From NCBI GenBank assembly GCA_030831375.1, contig JAURLF010000003.1, positions 1 through 7,315 of the forward strand: a stretch of 7,315 nt of DNA. Reading direction: 5' to 3'. The notes under the pieces were generated by a model. That model did no database searches. It worked only from the letters and a program-made list of their open reading frames with translations, and was not told the DNA's origin. Positions within the stretch are counted from its first letter, which is position 1. Each line of letters opens with the position of its first letter. The DNA is from Gaiellales bacterium (GTDB lineage Bacteria; Actinomycetota; Thermoleophilia; Gaiellales; F1-60-MAGs149). Position numbers and translations under genes: made by a program. Positions 1 through 5,645 of this stretch are shown one piece after another.

Positions 1-1
1 C

Positions 2-679
2 CGAGCGCTCGGCGCGCGCCTCACCATCGGCGGCGAGCCGGGCGGCTGGCTGCCGTGGGCCGAGATCGAGCGGCTGCCCCTGATCGGCCTCGCCATGCCC
101 GGCCGGATCGTGGTCTACTCGTGGCTCGGCGTCGCGCTGCTCGTGGCGCTGCTGGTGGCGCGTCGAGCGCCCGCCGACCGGCTGCGACCCGCACGCGCCC
201 TGCTCGCGGTGGCCGCGCTGGCCCTGCTCCTGCCCGCCCAGGACGGGCGCTGGTGGCGCACGTCGCTCGAGACGCCGCCGGGCATCGCGTCCGGCGCCGC
301 CACGGCGGACATCGCCGACGACGCGGTCGTGCTGACCCTGCCGTACGCCTTCGCGGGCGACGGGATGTACTGGCAGGCGCTCGACCGGATGCGCTGGCGG
401 CAGGCCGGCAGCTACAGCGCGGCGGCGGTGCCCGCCGCCTACGCGCCACTGCCGATCATGGGCGCCCTCTACGGCGGGCCGCTGCCGCCCGCTGCGCGCG
501 ACGCGCTGCTCGACTACCTCGCCCTGACCGGCACCGAGTGGGTGCTGATCGACCGGCGGCGTCCCGGCCCCTGGCCGGGGCTCCTGCGCGAGATCGGCGG
601 CGAGCGCTCCGACGTCGGCGGGGTCGTGCGCTTCCGGCTCGACCCGGCCGTGGTACGCGCGCAGGCCAGCGGGCCATGA
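2..679 (+). CDS. C-terminal part of a multi-pass membrane protein, probable GT-C-like glycosyltransferase relative (5' end outside window)
   Basis: An open frame runs from the window edge to a TGA, giving 225 visible residues; the true start lies upstream. The visible part begins with a short loop (LPWAEIERLPLIGLAMPGR), then a hydrophobic helix at about residues 35-53 and a second at about 67-79. A soluble C-terminal domain of about 145 residues follows, with the segments LTLPYAFAGDGMYWQALDRMRWRQ and GTEWVLIDRR. From memory, a 'PLP..' loop before the last helices and an 'LPY...M.WQA..RMR.R..GSY' block in the outer domain recur in large actinobacterial membrane proteins related to GT-C glycosyltransferases that use polyprenyl-linked sugars. 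The catalytic N-terminal half is not in the window, so the enzymatic role is inference. The gene ends 34 bases before pucR, and its stop codon lies inside the likely -35 of that gene. Confidence 0.75.
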   Translation, partial: RALGARLTIGGEPGGWLPWAEIERLPLIGLAMPGRIVVYSWLGVALLVALLVARRAPADRLRPARALLAVAALALLLPAQDGRWWRTSLETPPGIASGAATADIADDAVVLTLPYAFAGDGMYWQALDRMRWRQAGSYSAAAVPAAYAPLPIMGALYGGPLPPAARDALLDYLALTGTEWVLIDRRRPGPWPGLLREIGGERSDVGGVVRFRLDPAVVRAQASGP

Positions 680-705
680 CACCGCTTGCCGGAAACCGGT
701 AAGGT
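676..705 (+). promoter_or_regulatory. Promoter of the PucR-family gene with an overlapping inverted repeat
   Basis: ATGACA (676-681) matches the -35 consensus TTGACA at five of six bases. An 18-base spacer leads to TAAGGT (700-705), a TAnnnT -10, and the GTG start follows 8 bases later, so the transcript is probably leaderless. Between and over these elements lies an imperfect inverted repeat, CTTGCCGG-AAA-CCGGTAAG (685-703), with 7 of 8 arm positions paired. It covers the start of the -10, as an autoregulatory operator might. The promoter call is by inspection; the operator role is inference. Confidence 0.5.
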
Positions 706-713
706 CTTCGCCC

Positions 714-1757
714 GTGGCCCCGGACCCCGACGACAAGGACGTGCGCGCGGTCATCGCCGACGTCGGCGATGAGGCGGCGGAGCTCGACATCGCCGGCTGG
801 ATCGGCCTCCTGCAGCGGGCAGCGGCGAGCGGCGACCGCCTCACGCCCGCGGCTCGCTCGCGGCTGACCTCCGCCGGGGCGCACGCGGCCGACGCGGCCC
901 TCCCCCTCCCGCTGGCGGTCGACACGTGGCTGACGGCGGGCTGGGTCGTGTGGCGCGATGTCGGCTCCGAGGGCGACGCCGCCAGCATCAGTCGCCGCGC
1001 CGGCGTGATGATGCGTGCCCTCGACGACGGGGCGAAAGCCCTTTCCGACGGCTACGTGCGCGCCCAGCAGAGCGCGGTGCGCCGCGACGAGAGCGCCCGC
1101 GCCACCCTGCTCGACTGGCTGCTCGGCGGGATGCCACCGGACCGCGTGATGGAGGCGGCGGGCCGCCTCGGCGTCGACATCGGCGGCCGGCGCAGCGTGA
1201 TCGTCGTCGGCGAGGTGTCGGAGGCGATCCTCGACCGCTTCCGCGACGCGGGCGCGCTGGCGGCTCCGCGCGCCGGCACCACGGTGGCCGTGCTCACGGG
1301 ACGCGCGCCGCGCGGCCCCGAGACCGCCGGGCTCGGCCGGCCCGGGCTCGGCGTGGCGGGCGTGCGCACCTCGTACGGCGAGGCCCTGCGCGCCCTCGAC
1401 GTCGCCCAGCGCCTCGGGCTGCGGGGCGTCGTGCCGTACACGGACGTGCTGCCGGAGGCCCTGATCGGCCAGGACCGCGCCACGCTGCGCGAGCTCGTCG
1501 AGTCGACCCTCGAGCCGCTGCGCACGAGCCGCAACGGCGGGCCGCAGTACGTGGAGACGGTCGAGACGTGGCTGCAGGAGGGCCTCAGCGTGGCCGCCAC
1601 CGCCCGCGCCCTGCAGATCCACGAGCGCACGGTCCGCTACCGCCTCGCCCGCATCGCCAAGCTGACGGGCCTCGACCTGCAGCACGCCGACGACCGCTTC
1701 CGGCTCGAGCTGGCCGTGCGCGGCGAGCGCCTGCTCGACCAGGCCCCGTCCGCCTAG
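714..1757 (+). CDS. PucR-family transcriptional regulator (GGDEF-like domain plus C-terminal helix-turn-helix)
   Basis: A 347-residue DNA-binding regulator. Residues 1-135 form a mostly helical N-terminal sensing region, ending in the linker RAQQSAVRRDESARATLLDW. Residues 140-245 resemble the degenerate GGDEF-like domain of PucR/CdaR proteins, including the characteristic block GVRTSYGEALRALDVAQRLG (216-235). Residues 280-345 are the PucR-type C-terminal HTH; LSVAATARALQIHERTVRYR (291-310) is the diagnostic motif, with the recognition helix at about 303-317. The N-terminal part does not look like the purine-catabolism PucR sensor; it is closer to the RsbRD-like helical domain often found in actinobacterial members. 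The GTG start fits the -10 eight bases upstream; there is no Shine-Dalgarno. The ligand and targets are unknown. No catabolic gene is adjacent, so it may act on itself or at a distance. Its 3' end overlaps sufU by four bases (CTAG), tail to tail. Confidence 0.9.
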   Translation: MAPDPDDKDVRAVIADVGDEAAELDIAGWIGLLQRAAASGDRLTPAARSRLTSAGAHAADAALPLPLAVDTWLTAGWVVWRDVGSEGDAASISRRAGVMMRALDDGAKALSDGYVRAQQSAVRRDESARATLLDWLLGGMPPDRVMEAAGRLGVDIGGRRSVIVVGEVSEAILDRFRDAGALAAPRAGTTVAVLTGRAPRGPETAGLGRPGLGVAGVRTSYGEALRALDVAQRLGLRGVVPYTDVLPEALIGQDRATLRELVESTLEPLRTSRNGGPQYVETVETWLQEGLSVAATARALQIHERTVRYRLARIAKLTGLDLQHADDRFRLELAVRGERLLDQAPSA

Positions 1758-2173
1758 GACCAGACCATCTCGTCGGTGTCGCCCCACTCGGCGGGCAGCG
1801 GCGTGCCGACGGCGCGATGCAGCGCCACCTTGAGGGTGCCGAGACCGAGCACGGCGCACTTGACGCGCATCGGCGAGAGCGGGATCGCGAGCTCGTCGAG
1901 GATCGCCTGCGACGGCAGGGCAGCGGCCTCCTCGACCGCCATGCCCTGCACGAGCTCGGTCAGCATCGAGGTCGCGGCCTGCGAGACGGCGCAGCCGTTG
2001 CCCGTGAAGCGCATCTCGCCGATCGCGCCGTCCTCGATGCGCACCATCACGGTGACCTGGTCGCCGCAGAGGGGGTTGTGGCCGTCGGCCTCCGCGTCGG
2101 CCCCCTCGAGCGCCCCGTGGTGGCGGGGGTGGCGGTAGTGGTCCATCAGGTTCTCGCGGTACAGGTCGTCCAT
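1754..2173 (-). CDS. sufU: SufU-like iron-sulfur cluster assembly protein (zinc-dependent sulfur acceptor), lacking the usual SufU insertion
   Basis: A 139-residue protein of the IscU/SufU fold. In Gram-positive systems SufU accepts persulfide sulfur from SufS and hands it to the SufBCD scaffold. Opening LYRENLMDHYRHPRHHGAL is typical of the family. Predicted zinc ligands are C36 and D38 (NPLCGD), C61 (GNGCAVSQA) and C106 (RVKCAVLGLGTLK). A lysine precedes C106, as in SufU, where IscU has a histidine. C61 to C106 is 45 residues. In Bacillus subtilis SufU (C66 to C128) it is 62, so the roughly 18-residue SufU insertion is absent. The ATG lies two bases after the sufS stop (TAG-CC-ATG), so both are surely on one transcript; a weak G-rich Shine-Dalgarno (GGGGGTG) lies in the end of sufS. 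SufB, SufC and SufD are not in the window. An alternative reading is a generic 'NifU N-terminal' scaffold. Confidence 0.92.
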   Translation of the reverse strand: MDDLYRENLMDHYRHPRHHGALEGADAEADGHNPLCGDQVTVMVRIEDGAIGEMRFTGNGCAVSQAATSMLTELVQGMAVEEAAALPSQAILDELAIPLSPMRVKCAVLGLGTLKVALHRAVGTPLPAEWGDTDEMVWS

Positions 2174-2175
2174 GG

Positions 2176-3429
2176 CTACACCCCCATCACGCGGCGCGCG
2201 TCGAGAAGGCCCTCGACGAGGCGGTCGACGTCGTCGGGGGCGGTGTACAGGTAGAAGCTGGCGCGCACGGTCGCGGCCAGGCCGAGCCGCTCGACGAGCG
2301 GCTGGGTGCAGTGGTGCCCGGCGCGCACGCAGACGGCGTGGCGGTCGAGGATCTCGGCGACGTCGTGTGGGTGGACGTCGTCCAGCACGAAGGACACGAC
2401 GCCGCCCCGGGCGTCCGCGTCGGCGGGGCCGACGACGCGCAGGCCCGGCACCTCCGCGAGGCGCTCGAGCGCGTACGCGGTGATGGCGTGCTCGTGCGCG
2501 TCGATCGCCTCGAGGCCGACGCCCTGCAGGTAGTCGATGGCGGCGTGCAGGCCCACGGCCTCGGCGTAGGCGGGGGTGCCCGCCTCGAACTTCCACGGCA
2601 GGGAGTTCCAGGCCGTGCGGTCGAGCCGCACGGAGCGGATCATCTCGCCGCCGGTCAGAAACGGCGGCATGGCCTGCAGGAGCCCCTCGCGGCCCCAGAG
2701 CGCGCCGATGCCGGTCGGCCCGAGCATCTTGTGCCCCGAGAAGACGGCGAAGTCGACGCCCAGGGCCTGCACGTCGACAGGGCGGTTCGGGACGGTCTGC
2801 GCGGCGTCGAGGACGACGGCGGCGCCCTGCGCGTGCGCCCAGCGCACGAGCTCGGCGACGGGCGGCCGCACGCCGAGGGTGTTCGACTGGTGCGTGACGG
2901 CGACGATGCGCACGCGCCCCGCGCGGGAGATCGCGTCGAGCCCGTCGAGCTGCAAGTGGCCCTCGTCGTCGATGTCGAGGAAGCGGAGCTCGGCGCCCGT
3001 CTGCTCGGCCAGCACCTGCCATGGCACGAGGTTGGCGTGGTGCTCGAGCACCGTCGAGACGATCACGTCGCCGGGACCGCAGGTCGCACGGCCGTGGGTC
3101 TGGGCGACGAGGTTGATGGCCTCCGTCGCATTGCGCGTGAAGACGACCTCCCGCGTCGAGGCCGCGTTGAGGAGACCCGCGACGGCGGCGCGCGCGGCCT
3201 CGAAGGCCTCGGTGCTCTCGACGCCGAGCGTGTAGACACCGCGATGGACGTTCGCGTTCGAGGTGGCGTAGAAGCCGGTCAGGGCGTCGAGCACGGCCCG
3301 CGGCTTCTGCGACGTGGCGGCGGAGTCGAGGTAGGCGAGCGGGCGCCCGTGGACCTCGCGGGCGAGGATCGGGAAGTCGGCGCGGATCGCGTCGACGTCG
3401 AGCGCGGGGGCGGTGTCCCTCATGGCCAT
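2176..3429 (-). CDS. sufS: SufS cysteine desulfurase (PLP-dependent, class II)
   Basis: A 417-residue, full-length, cytoplasmic fold-type I PLP enzyme that converts L-cysteine to L-alanine and leaves a persulfide for iron-sulfur cluster assembly. Visible landmarks are LDSAATSQKP (34-43), NVHRGVYTLG (60-69), the cofactor-stacking His in EHHAN (129-133), D208 and Q211 in VVLDAAQ, and the Schiff-base lysine K234 in SGHKMLGPTG. Further on are GGEMI (260-264), FEAGTP (281-286), the persulfide cysteine C374 in CVRAGHHCTQP, and R389 in TVRASFYLY. H355 (in VHPHD) sits 19 residues before the catalytic cysteine, the same spacing as B. subtilis H342, which swaps for a SufU zinc ligand; this fits the SufU encoded directly downstream. 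Starts at ATG 3429 or ATG 3423 both lack a Shine-Dalgarno; 3423 would be exactly leaderless from a TAACAC hexamer. The promoter is overlapped by a putative iron-regulated operator. Confidence 0.96.
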   Translation of the reverse strand: MAMRDTAPALDVDAIRADFPILAREVHGRPLAYLDSAATSQKPRAVLDALTGFYATSNANVHRGVYTLGVESTEAFEAARAAVAGLLNAASTREVVFTRNATEAINLVAQTHGRATCGPGDVIVSTVLEHHANLVPWQVLAEQTGAELRFLDIDDEGHLQLDGLDAISRAGRVRIVAVTHQSNTLGVRPPVAELVRWAHAQGAAVVLDAAQTVPNRPVDVQALGVDFAVFSGHKMLGPTGIGALWGREGLLQAMPPFLTGGEMIRSVRLDRTAWNSLPWKFEAGTPAYAEAVGLHAAIDYLQGVGLEAIDAHEHAITAYALERLAEVPGLRVVGPADADARGGVVSFVLDDVHPHDVAEILDRHAVCVRAGHHCTQPLVERLGLAATVRASFYLYTAPDDVDRLVEGLLDARRVMGV

Positions 3430-3433
3430 CGTG

Positions 3434-3452
3434 TTAGGGCAGTCTAACCCAG
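3434..3452 (-). promoter_or_regulatory. Candidate DtxR/IdeR iron box over the sufS promoter
   Basis: On the + strand the site reads TTAGGGCAGTCTAACCCAG. It agrees with the DtxR/IdeR consensus TTAGGTTAGSCTAACCTAA at 14 of 19 positions; mismatches are at 6, 7, 10, 17 and 19. Its core is a perfect inverted repeat, GTTAG-N6-CTAAC (3433-3448). On the - strand the site contains TAGACT (3446-3441), a TAnnnT -10 about 12 bases upstream of ATG 3429, and TAACAC (3436-3431). A bound repressor would therefore cover the sufS promoter. The match is read directly; the regulator is not in the window, so control by iron is inference. Confidence 0.5.
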
Positions 3453-3496
3453 GGACGTCGCCCGTCGTAATCGCGCCGGGGCCGGCCGCGGCCGCC

Positions 3497-3502
3497 TACC
3501 CT
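3497..3502 (+). promoter_or_regulatory. -10 element of the hisD-family gene, leaderless architecture
   Basis: TACCCT fits TAnnnT and sits 8 bases before the ATG at 3511. No Shine-Dalgarno lies between them, so transcription probably starts at or next to the ATG. No convincing -35 is visible in the GC-rich DNA upstream. The element lies in the 81-base divergent space shared with sufS, about 45 bases from the iron-box-like site, so one regulator could touch both promoters. Confidence 0.4.
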
Positions 3503-3510
3503 GTCCGTCG

Positions 3511-4845
3511 ATGCAGGGTCCGCTCGCCGTCCACCGCTGGGCCGATCTCGACGCCGCGGGACGCGCGGCGCTCCTCGAGCGCGGCCTCGGCGACGTCTTC
3601 GACCCGGCCCTCGCCGCGTCGATCGCGGAGCTCGTGGCGGACGTCCGCACCCGCGGCGACATCGCGGTCTGCGAGGCGCTCGCGCGCTTCGACGGCTGCC
3701 GCGTCGAGCCGGACGGGCTGCGCATCGCCCCGGACGAGGTCACCCGCGCGCGGGCCGAGGTGCCGACGGCGGTGCAGCACGCCATCCGCGCGGCGATCGA
3801 TCACTCGCGGCGCTTCAACGAGCAGGTCCTGCGCCACGAGGCGAGCTGGCGCGTCGAGCTCGACCCGGGCCTCGAGGTGGGCGAGAAGCGCACCGCGATC
3901 AGCAGCGCCGGGCTGTTCGTGCCGAGCGGGAAGGGCTCGTTCCCGAGCGTGCTCGTCCAGATCGGCACCCCGGCCGTCGCGGCCGGCGTGCCCGACATCG
4001 CCGTGGTCGTGCCGCCGCTGCCGGACGGGGGCGGCGCGGTCGATCCGGCCGTCCTCGTCGTCGCCGACGAGCTCGGCATCCGCGACGTCTTCCGGGCCAA
4101 CGGCCCCGCGGGCGTGGCCGCGCTCGCGTTCGGCACGGAGTCGATCCCCGCGTGCCGCAAGGTGCTCGGCCCGGGCAGCCCGCCCGTGGCCTCCGCCCAG
4201 CTCGAGATCCAGCGCCACGGCGTGGTCGGCATGCAGATCCTCGCCGCCTCGGAGAGCCTGATCCTCGCCGATGGCACGGCCGACCCGGGCCTGCTCGCCG
4301 CCGACCTCCTCAACGAGGCCGAGCACGGCGACGACTCCGCCAGCGTCCTCGTGACCTGGGAGGAGGACGTCATCGCCCGCGTCCAGCCCGAGCTGGAGCG
4401 CCGGCTCGCGCTCCTGCCGGAGCCGCGCCGCTCGTACGCGGCGAGCGCGATCGGGCAGGTCGGCGGCGCGATCCTCGTGCGCGACCGCGACGAGGCCGTC
4501 GAGGTCGCCAACCTGTACGCGCCCGAGCACATGCAGATCGCGACCGCGGACGACGAGTCCGTGCTGGCCGGCATCGAGCACGCCGGCGAGGTGCTGCTCG
4601 GCCAGCACACGCCGTTCAGCGCCGCCAACTACCTGATCGGCATCCCGGCCACCCTGCCGACCTCCGGCTACGCGCGGGTCACGAGCGGCGTCACCGCGCT
4701 CGCCTTCACGAAGACGATCTCGATCGCGCGCGCCGACGCGGCCGCGCTCGCCGCGCTGGCGCCCGACATCCTCGCCCTCGCCGACCACGAGAATTTCCCG
4801 GCCCACGCCGCCGTGATCCGCGAGCGGCTCGCTCTGGACGCCTAG
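3511..4845 (+). CDS. hisD: Histidinol dehydrogenase (HisD) family protein with a diverged active site
   Basis: 444 residues, full length for HisD, which oxidises L-histidinol to L-histidine with NAD and zinc. Family landmarks are GLFVPSG (134-140), VAALAFGTES (202-211), GPG (220-222), EAEHG (269-273), YAPEH (336-340) and PAHAAVIRER (430-439). Gap-free motif alignment to E. coli HisD shows the catalytic pair kept (E339, H340), as are S247, H272, E427 and H432. Two of four zinc ligands differ: Q259 becomes E269 and D360 becomes N373. The three residues annotated as NAD contacts also differ: Y130 is F136, Q188 is A200 and N211 is S223. The gene stands alone, with no other his gene nearby. The symbol is therefore by family only; a paralogue acting on another amino-alcohol or alcohol is at least as likely as the biosynthetic enzyme. 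The ATG follows a -10 by 8 bases. Its 3' end overlaps vapC by CTAG. Confidence 0.85.
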   Translation: MQGPLAVHRWADLDAAGRAALLERGLGDVFDPALAASIAELVADVRTRGDIAVCEALARFDGCRVEPDGLRIAPDEVTRARAEVPTAVQHAIRAAIDHSRRFNEQVLRHEASWRVELDPGLEVGEKRTAISSAGLFVPSGKGSFPSVLVQIGTPAVAAGVPDIAVVVPPLPDGGGAVDPAVLVVADELGIRDVFRANGPAGVAALAFGTESIPACRKVLGPGSPPVASAQLEIQRHGVVGMQILAASESLILADGTADPGLLAADLLNEAEHGDDSASVLVTWEEDVIARVQPELERRLALLPEPRRSYAASAIGQVGGAILVRDRDEAVEVANLYAPEHMQIATADDESVLAGIEHAGEVLLGQHTPFSAANYLIGIPATLPTSGYARVTSGVTALAFTKTISIARADAAALAALAPDILALADHENFPAHAAVIRERLALDA

Positions 4846-5255
4846 GGCAGCACGGTCAGCGGCGTGCCGTCGGAGCGCGCGAGGCCATCGAAGGCGCGGC
4901 GGTCCAGCGTGAAGACCGTCGTCGCGCCGATGCGGTCGGCGAGCGCGACCAGGGCGGCATCGACGAGGCCGAGCCGCCGGTCGGGGTAGCGGCCGATAAT
5001 CGCGAGCGCGGCCTGCAGGTCATGGCCGGAGAAGTCGGCGACGTCGTACGCGCCGCCGGCCAGCTCCCGCAGCGCCCCGTCGGCGGCACGCTCGCCGAGC
5101 CGTCGGCGCACGAGGTGGTCCACCTCGGCCAGGACGAGCGGCGAAACGGCCAGGGGAGACCGCTCAGCGTCGATCAGGGCGCCCACTTCGGCATGCCGCT
5201 CCGCCGCCCGGTCGAAGTAGGCCAGGAGCGCGCTCGTGTCGACGACGACGGTCAC
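4842..5255 (-). CDS. vapC: VapC-type PIN-domain toxin (ribonuclease)
   Basis: A 137-residue PIN-domain protein, the usual VapC length. VapC toxins are magnesium-dependent endoribonucleases that cleave tRNA or rRNA and halt translation unless bound by their antitoxin. The acidic active-site residues are all in place: D6 (VVVDTSALLAYF), E44 (SPLVLAEVDHLV), D99 (LGLVDAALVALA) and D118 (FTLDRRAF, a hallmark ending of this subgroup). The protein therefore looks active. The start is GTG at 5255, because this puts MTVVVDTS at the N-terminus and overlaps the antitoxin stop as GTGA (5255-5252), the usual coupled arrangement. The frame stays open further upstream, but that stretch is antitoxin-coding DNA. 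The RNA target cannot be predicted. The stop overlaps the hisD-family gene's stop by four bases. Confidence 0.9.
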   Translation of the reverse strand: MTVVVDTSALLAYFDRAAERHAEVGALIDAERSPLAVSPLVLAEVDHLVRRRLGERAADGALRELAGGAYDVADFSGHDLQAALAIIGRYPDRRLGLVDAALVALADRIGATTVFTLDRRAFDGLARSDGTPLTVLP

Positions 5256-5467
5256 TCCCCGAACCCGTACGCGTCGAGGAGCTCCCCGTCTGCGGCCGCC
5301 CAGCGCGGATCGCCGGAGTCGAACAGGCCGCCGCGCGGCCGCGGCCGGTCGAGCGCCCCGCCGAGCGCCTCGCGGATCACCTGCGCCTCGGTCACCCCGC
5401 GGCGGCGCGCCTCCGCGGCGAGCCGCGCCTTGAGGTCCTCCGGGAGATAGATCGTGGTCCGATGCAC
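5252..5467 (-). CDS. vapB: VapB-type ribbon-helix-helix (CopG-like) antitoxin
   Basis: A 71-residue antitoxin from GTG 5467. Residues 2-38 form a ribbon-helix-helix DNA-binding domain: strand HRTTIYLP, helix EDLKARLAAEARRRG, then VTEAQVIREALGGAL. The C-terminal half (PRPRGGLFDSGDPRWAAADGELLDAYGFGE) is proline- and acid-rich, as expected for the flexible arm that covers the PIN active site. Such antitoxins dimerise, neutralise the toxin and repress their own promoter. An in-frame ATG at 5503 would add 12 residues (MAAESAYGTVYG). I rejected it because six of the added codons after the ATG (gaa, tca, tat, act, gta, tat) end in A or T, unlike the rest of the window, and the stretch looks like promoter DNA. 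Homologues usually begin at or just before HRTT. The gene overlaps vapC by GTGA. Confidence 0.85.
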   Translation of the reverse strand: MHRTTIYLPEDLKARLAAEARRRGVTEAQVIREALGGALDRPRPRGGLFDSGDPRWAAADGELLDAYGFGE

Positions 5468-5496
5468 GCCATATACAGTGCCATACGCTGATTCGG
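5468..5496 (-). promoter_or_regulatory. AT-rich promoter/operator region of vapBC
   Basis: This stretch is 14 of 29 A/T, an island in very GC-rich DNA, directly upstream of the chosen vapB start. On the + strand it has a direct repeat GCCATA at 5468-5473 and 5480-5485, 12 bases apart. Around it is a partly symmetric CAC-N3-ATAT-N3-GTG element, reading from 5465 into the first repeat. On the - strand TGTATATG and TATGGC are -10 candidates. Short repeats at the promoter suit binding by a ribbon-helix-helix antitoxin. The exact -10 and transcription start cannot be fixed by eye. Confidence 0.4.
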
Positions 5497-5532
5497 CCGC
5501 CATGCGGGCGGGAAACCGGGCCGACCCTCCCC

Positions 5533-5550
5533 GCGGGTACACGGACCCGC
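5533..5550. repeat. Small perfect inverted repeat in the vapBC / secreted-protein intergenic region
   Basis: GCGGGT-ACACGG-ACCCGC is a perfect 6-base stem with a 6-base loop. It is followed directly by a second self-complementary run, GCCCCGGGGGGC (5549-5560). There is no T-run on either strand, so it is not a classical terminator for either divergent gene. The rest of the 190 bases from 5468 to 5657 shows no reading frame with coding character; it holds the vapBC promoter at one end and the promoter of the next gene at the other. Confidence 0.35.
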
Positions 5551-5611
5551 CCCGGGGGGCGCGCTGCCACACCGACCGCGCACGCGGCGCAGGGGGCCCG
5601 CACAGGGAGGG

Positions 5612-5642
5612 GCCGGATCGCGCAGGAGCCGCGCCGGATCGC
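5612..5642 (+). repeat. 10-base direct repeat upstream of the secreted-protein gene
   Basis: GCCGGATCGC occurs at 5612-5621 and again at 5633-5642. The spacing is 21 bases start to start, two helical turns, so both copies face the same side of the DNA. The second copy ends four bases before the -10 (TAGAGT), so a bound protein could act as activator or repressor. The repeat is seen directly; any role is inference, and the GC-rich background makes chance repeats more likely. Confidence 0.3.
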
Positions 5643-5645
5643 CCG

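Noticed and set aside
456..1859. 467-residue open frame on the - strand opposite pucR
   Set aside because: Arg/Ala/His-rich composition with no family resemblance; it mirrors the clear PucR reading on the + strand, as expected in very GC-rich DNA.
2174..3022. Upstream extension of the sufU frame
   Set aside because: The frame stays open inside sufS only because of base composition; SufU homology begins at MDDLYRENLMDHY, with ATG 2173 two bases after the sufS stop.
2311..3447. 378-residue open frame on the + strand opposite sufS
   Set aside because: Antisense to an unmistakable SufS with all catalytic residues; no domain recognised.
3496..4806. 436-residue open frame on the - strand opposite the hisD-family gene
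   Set aside because: Low-complexity Asp/His/Arg/Gly composition and no motif; antisense shadow of a well-supported gene.
4152..5450. 432-residue open frame on the + strand spanning the hisD-family 3' end and vapBC
   Set aside because: It crosses two strongly supported genes in the wrong frame or strand and is mostly Arg/Ala/Pro.
5533..5560. Intrinsic terminator in the intergenic region
   Set aside because: The hairpins are GC-rich, but no T-run follows on either strand, and both flanking genes point away from the region.
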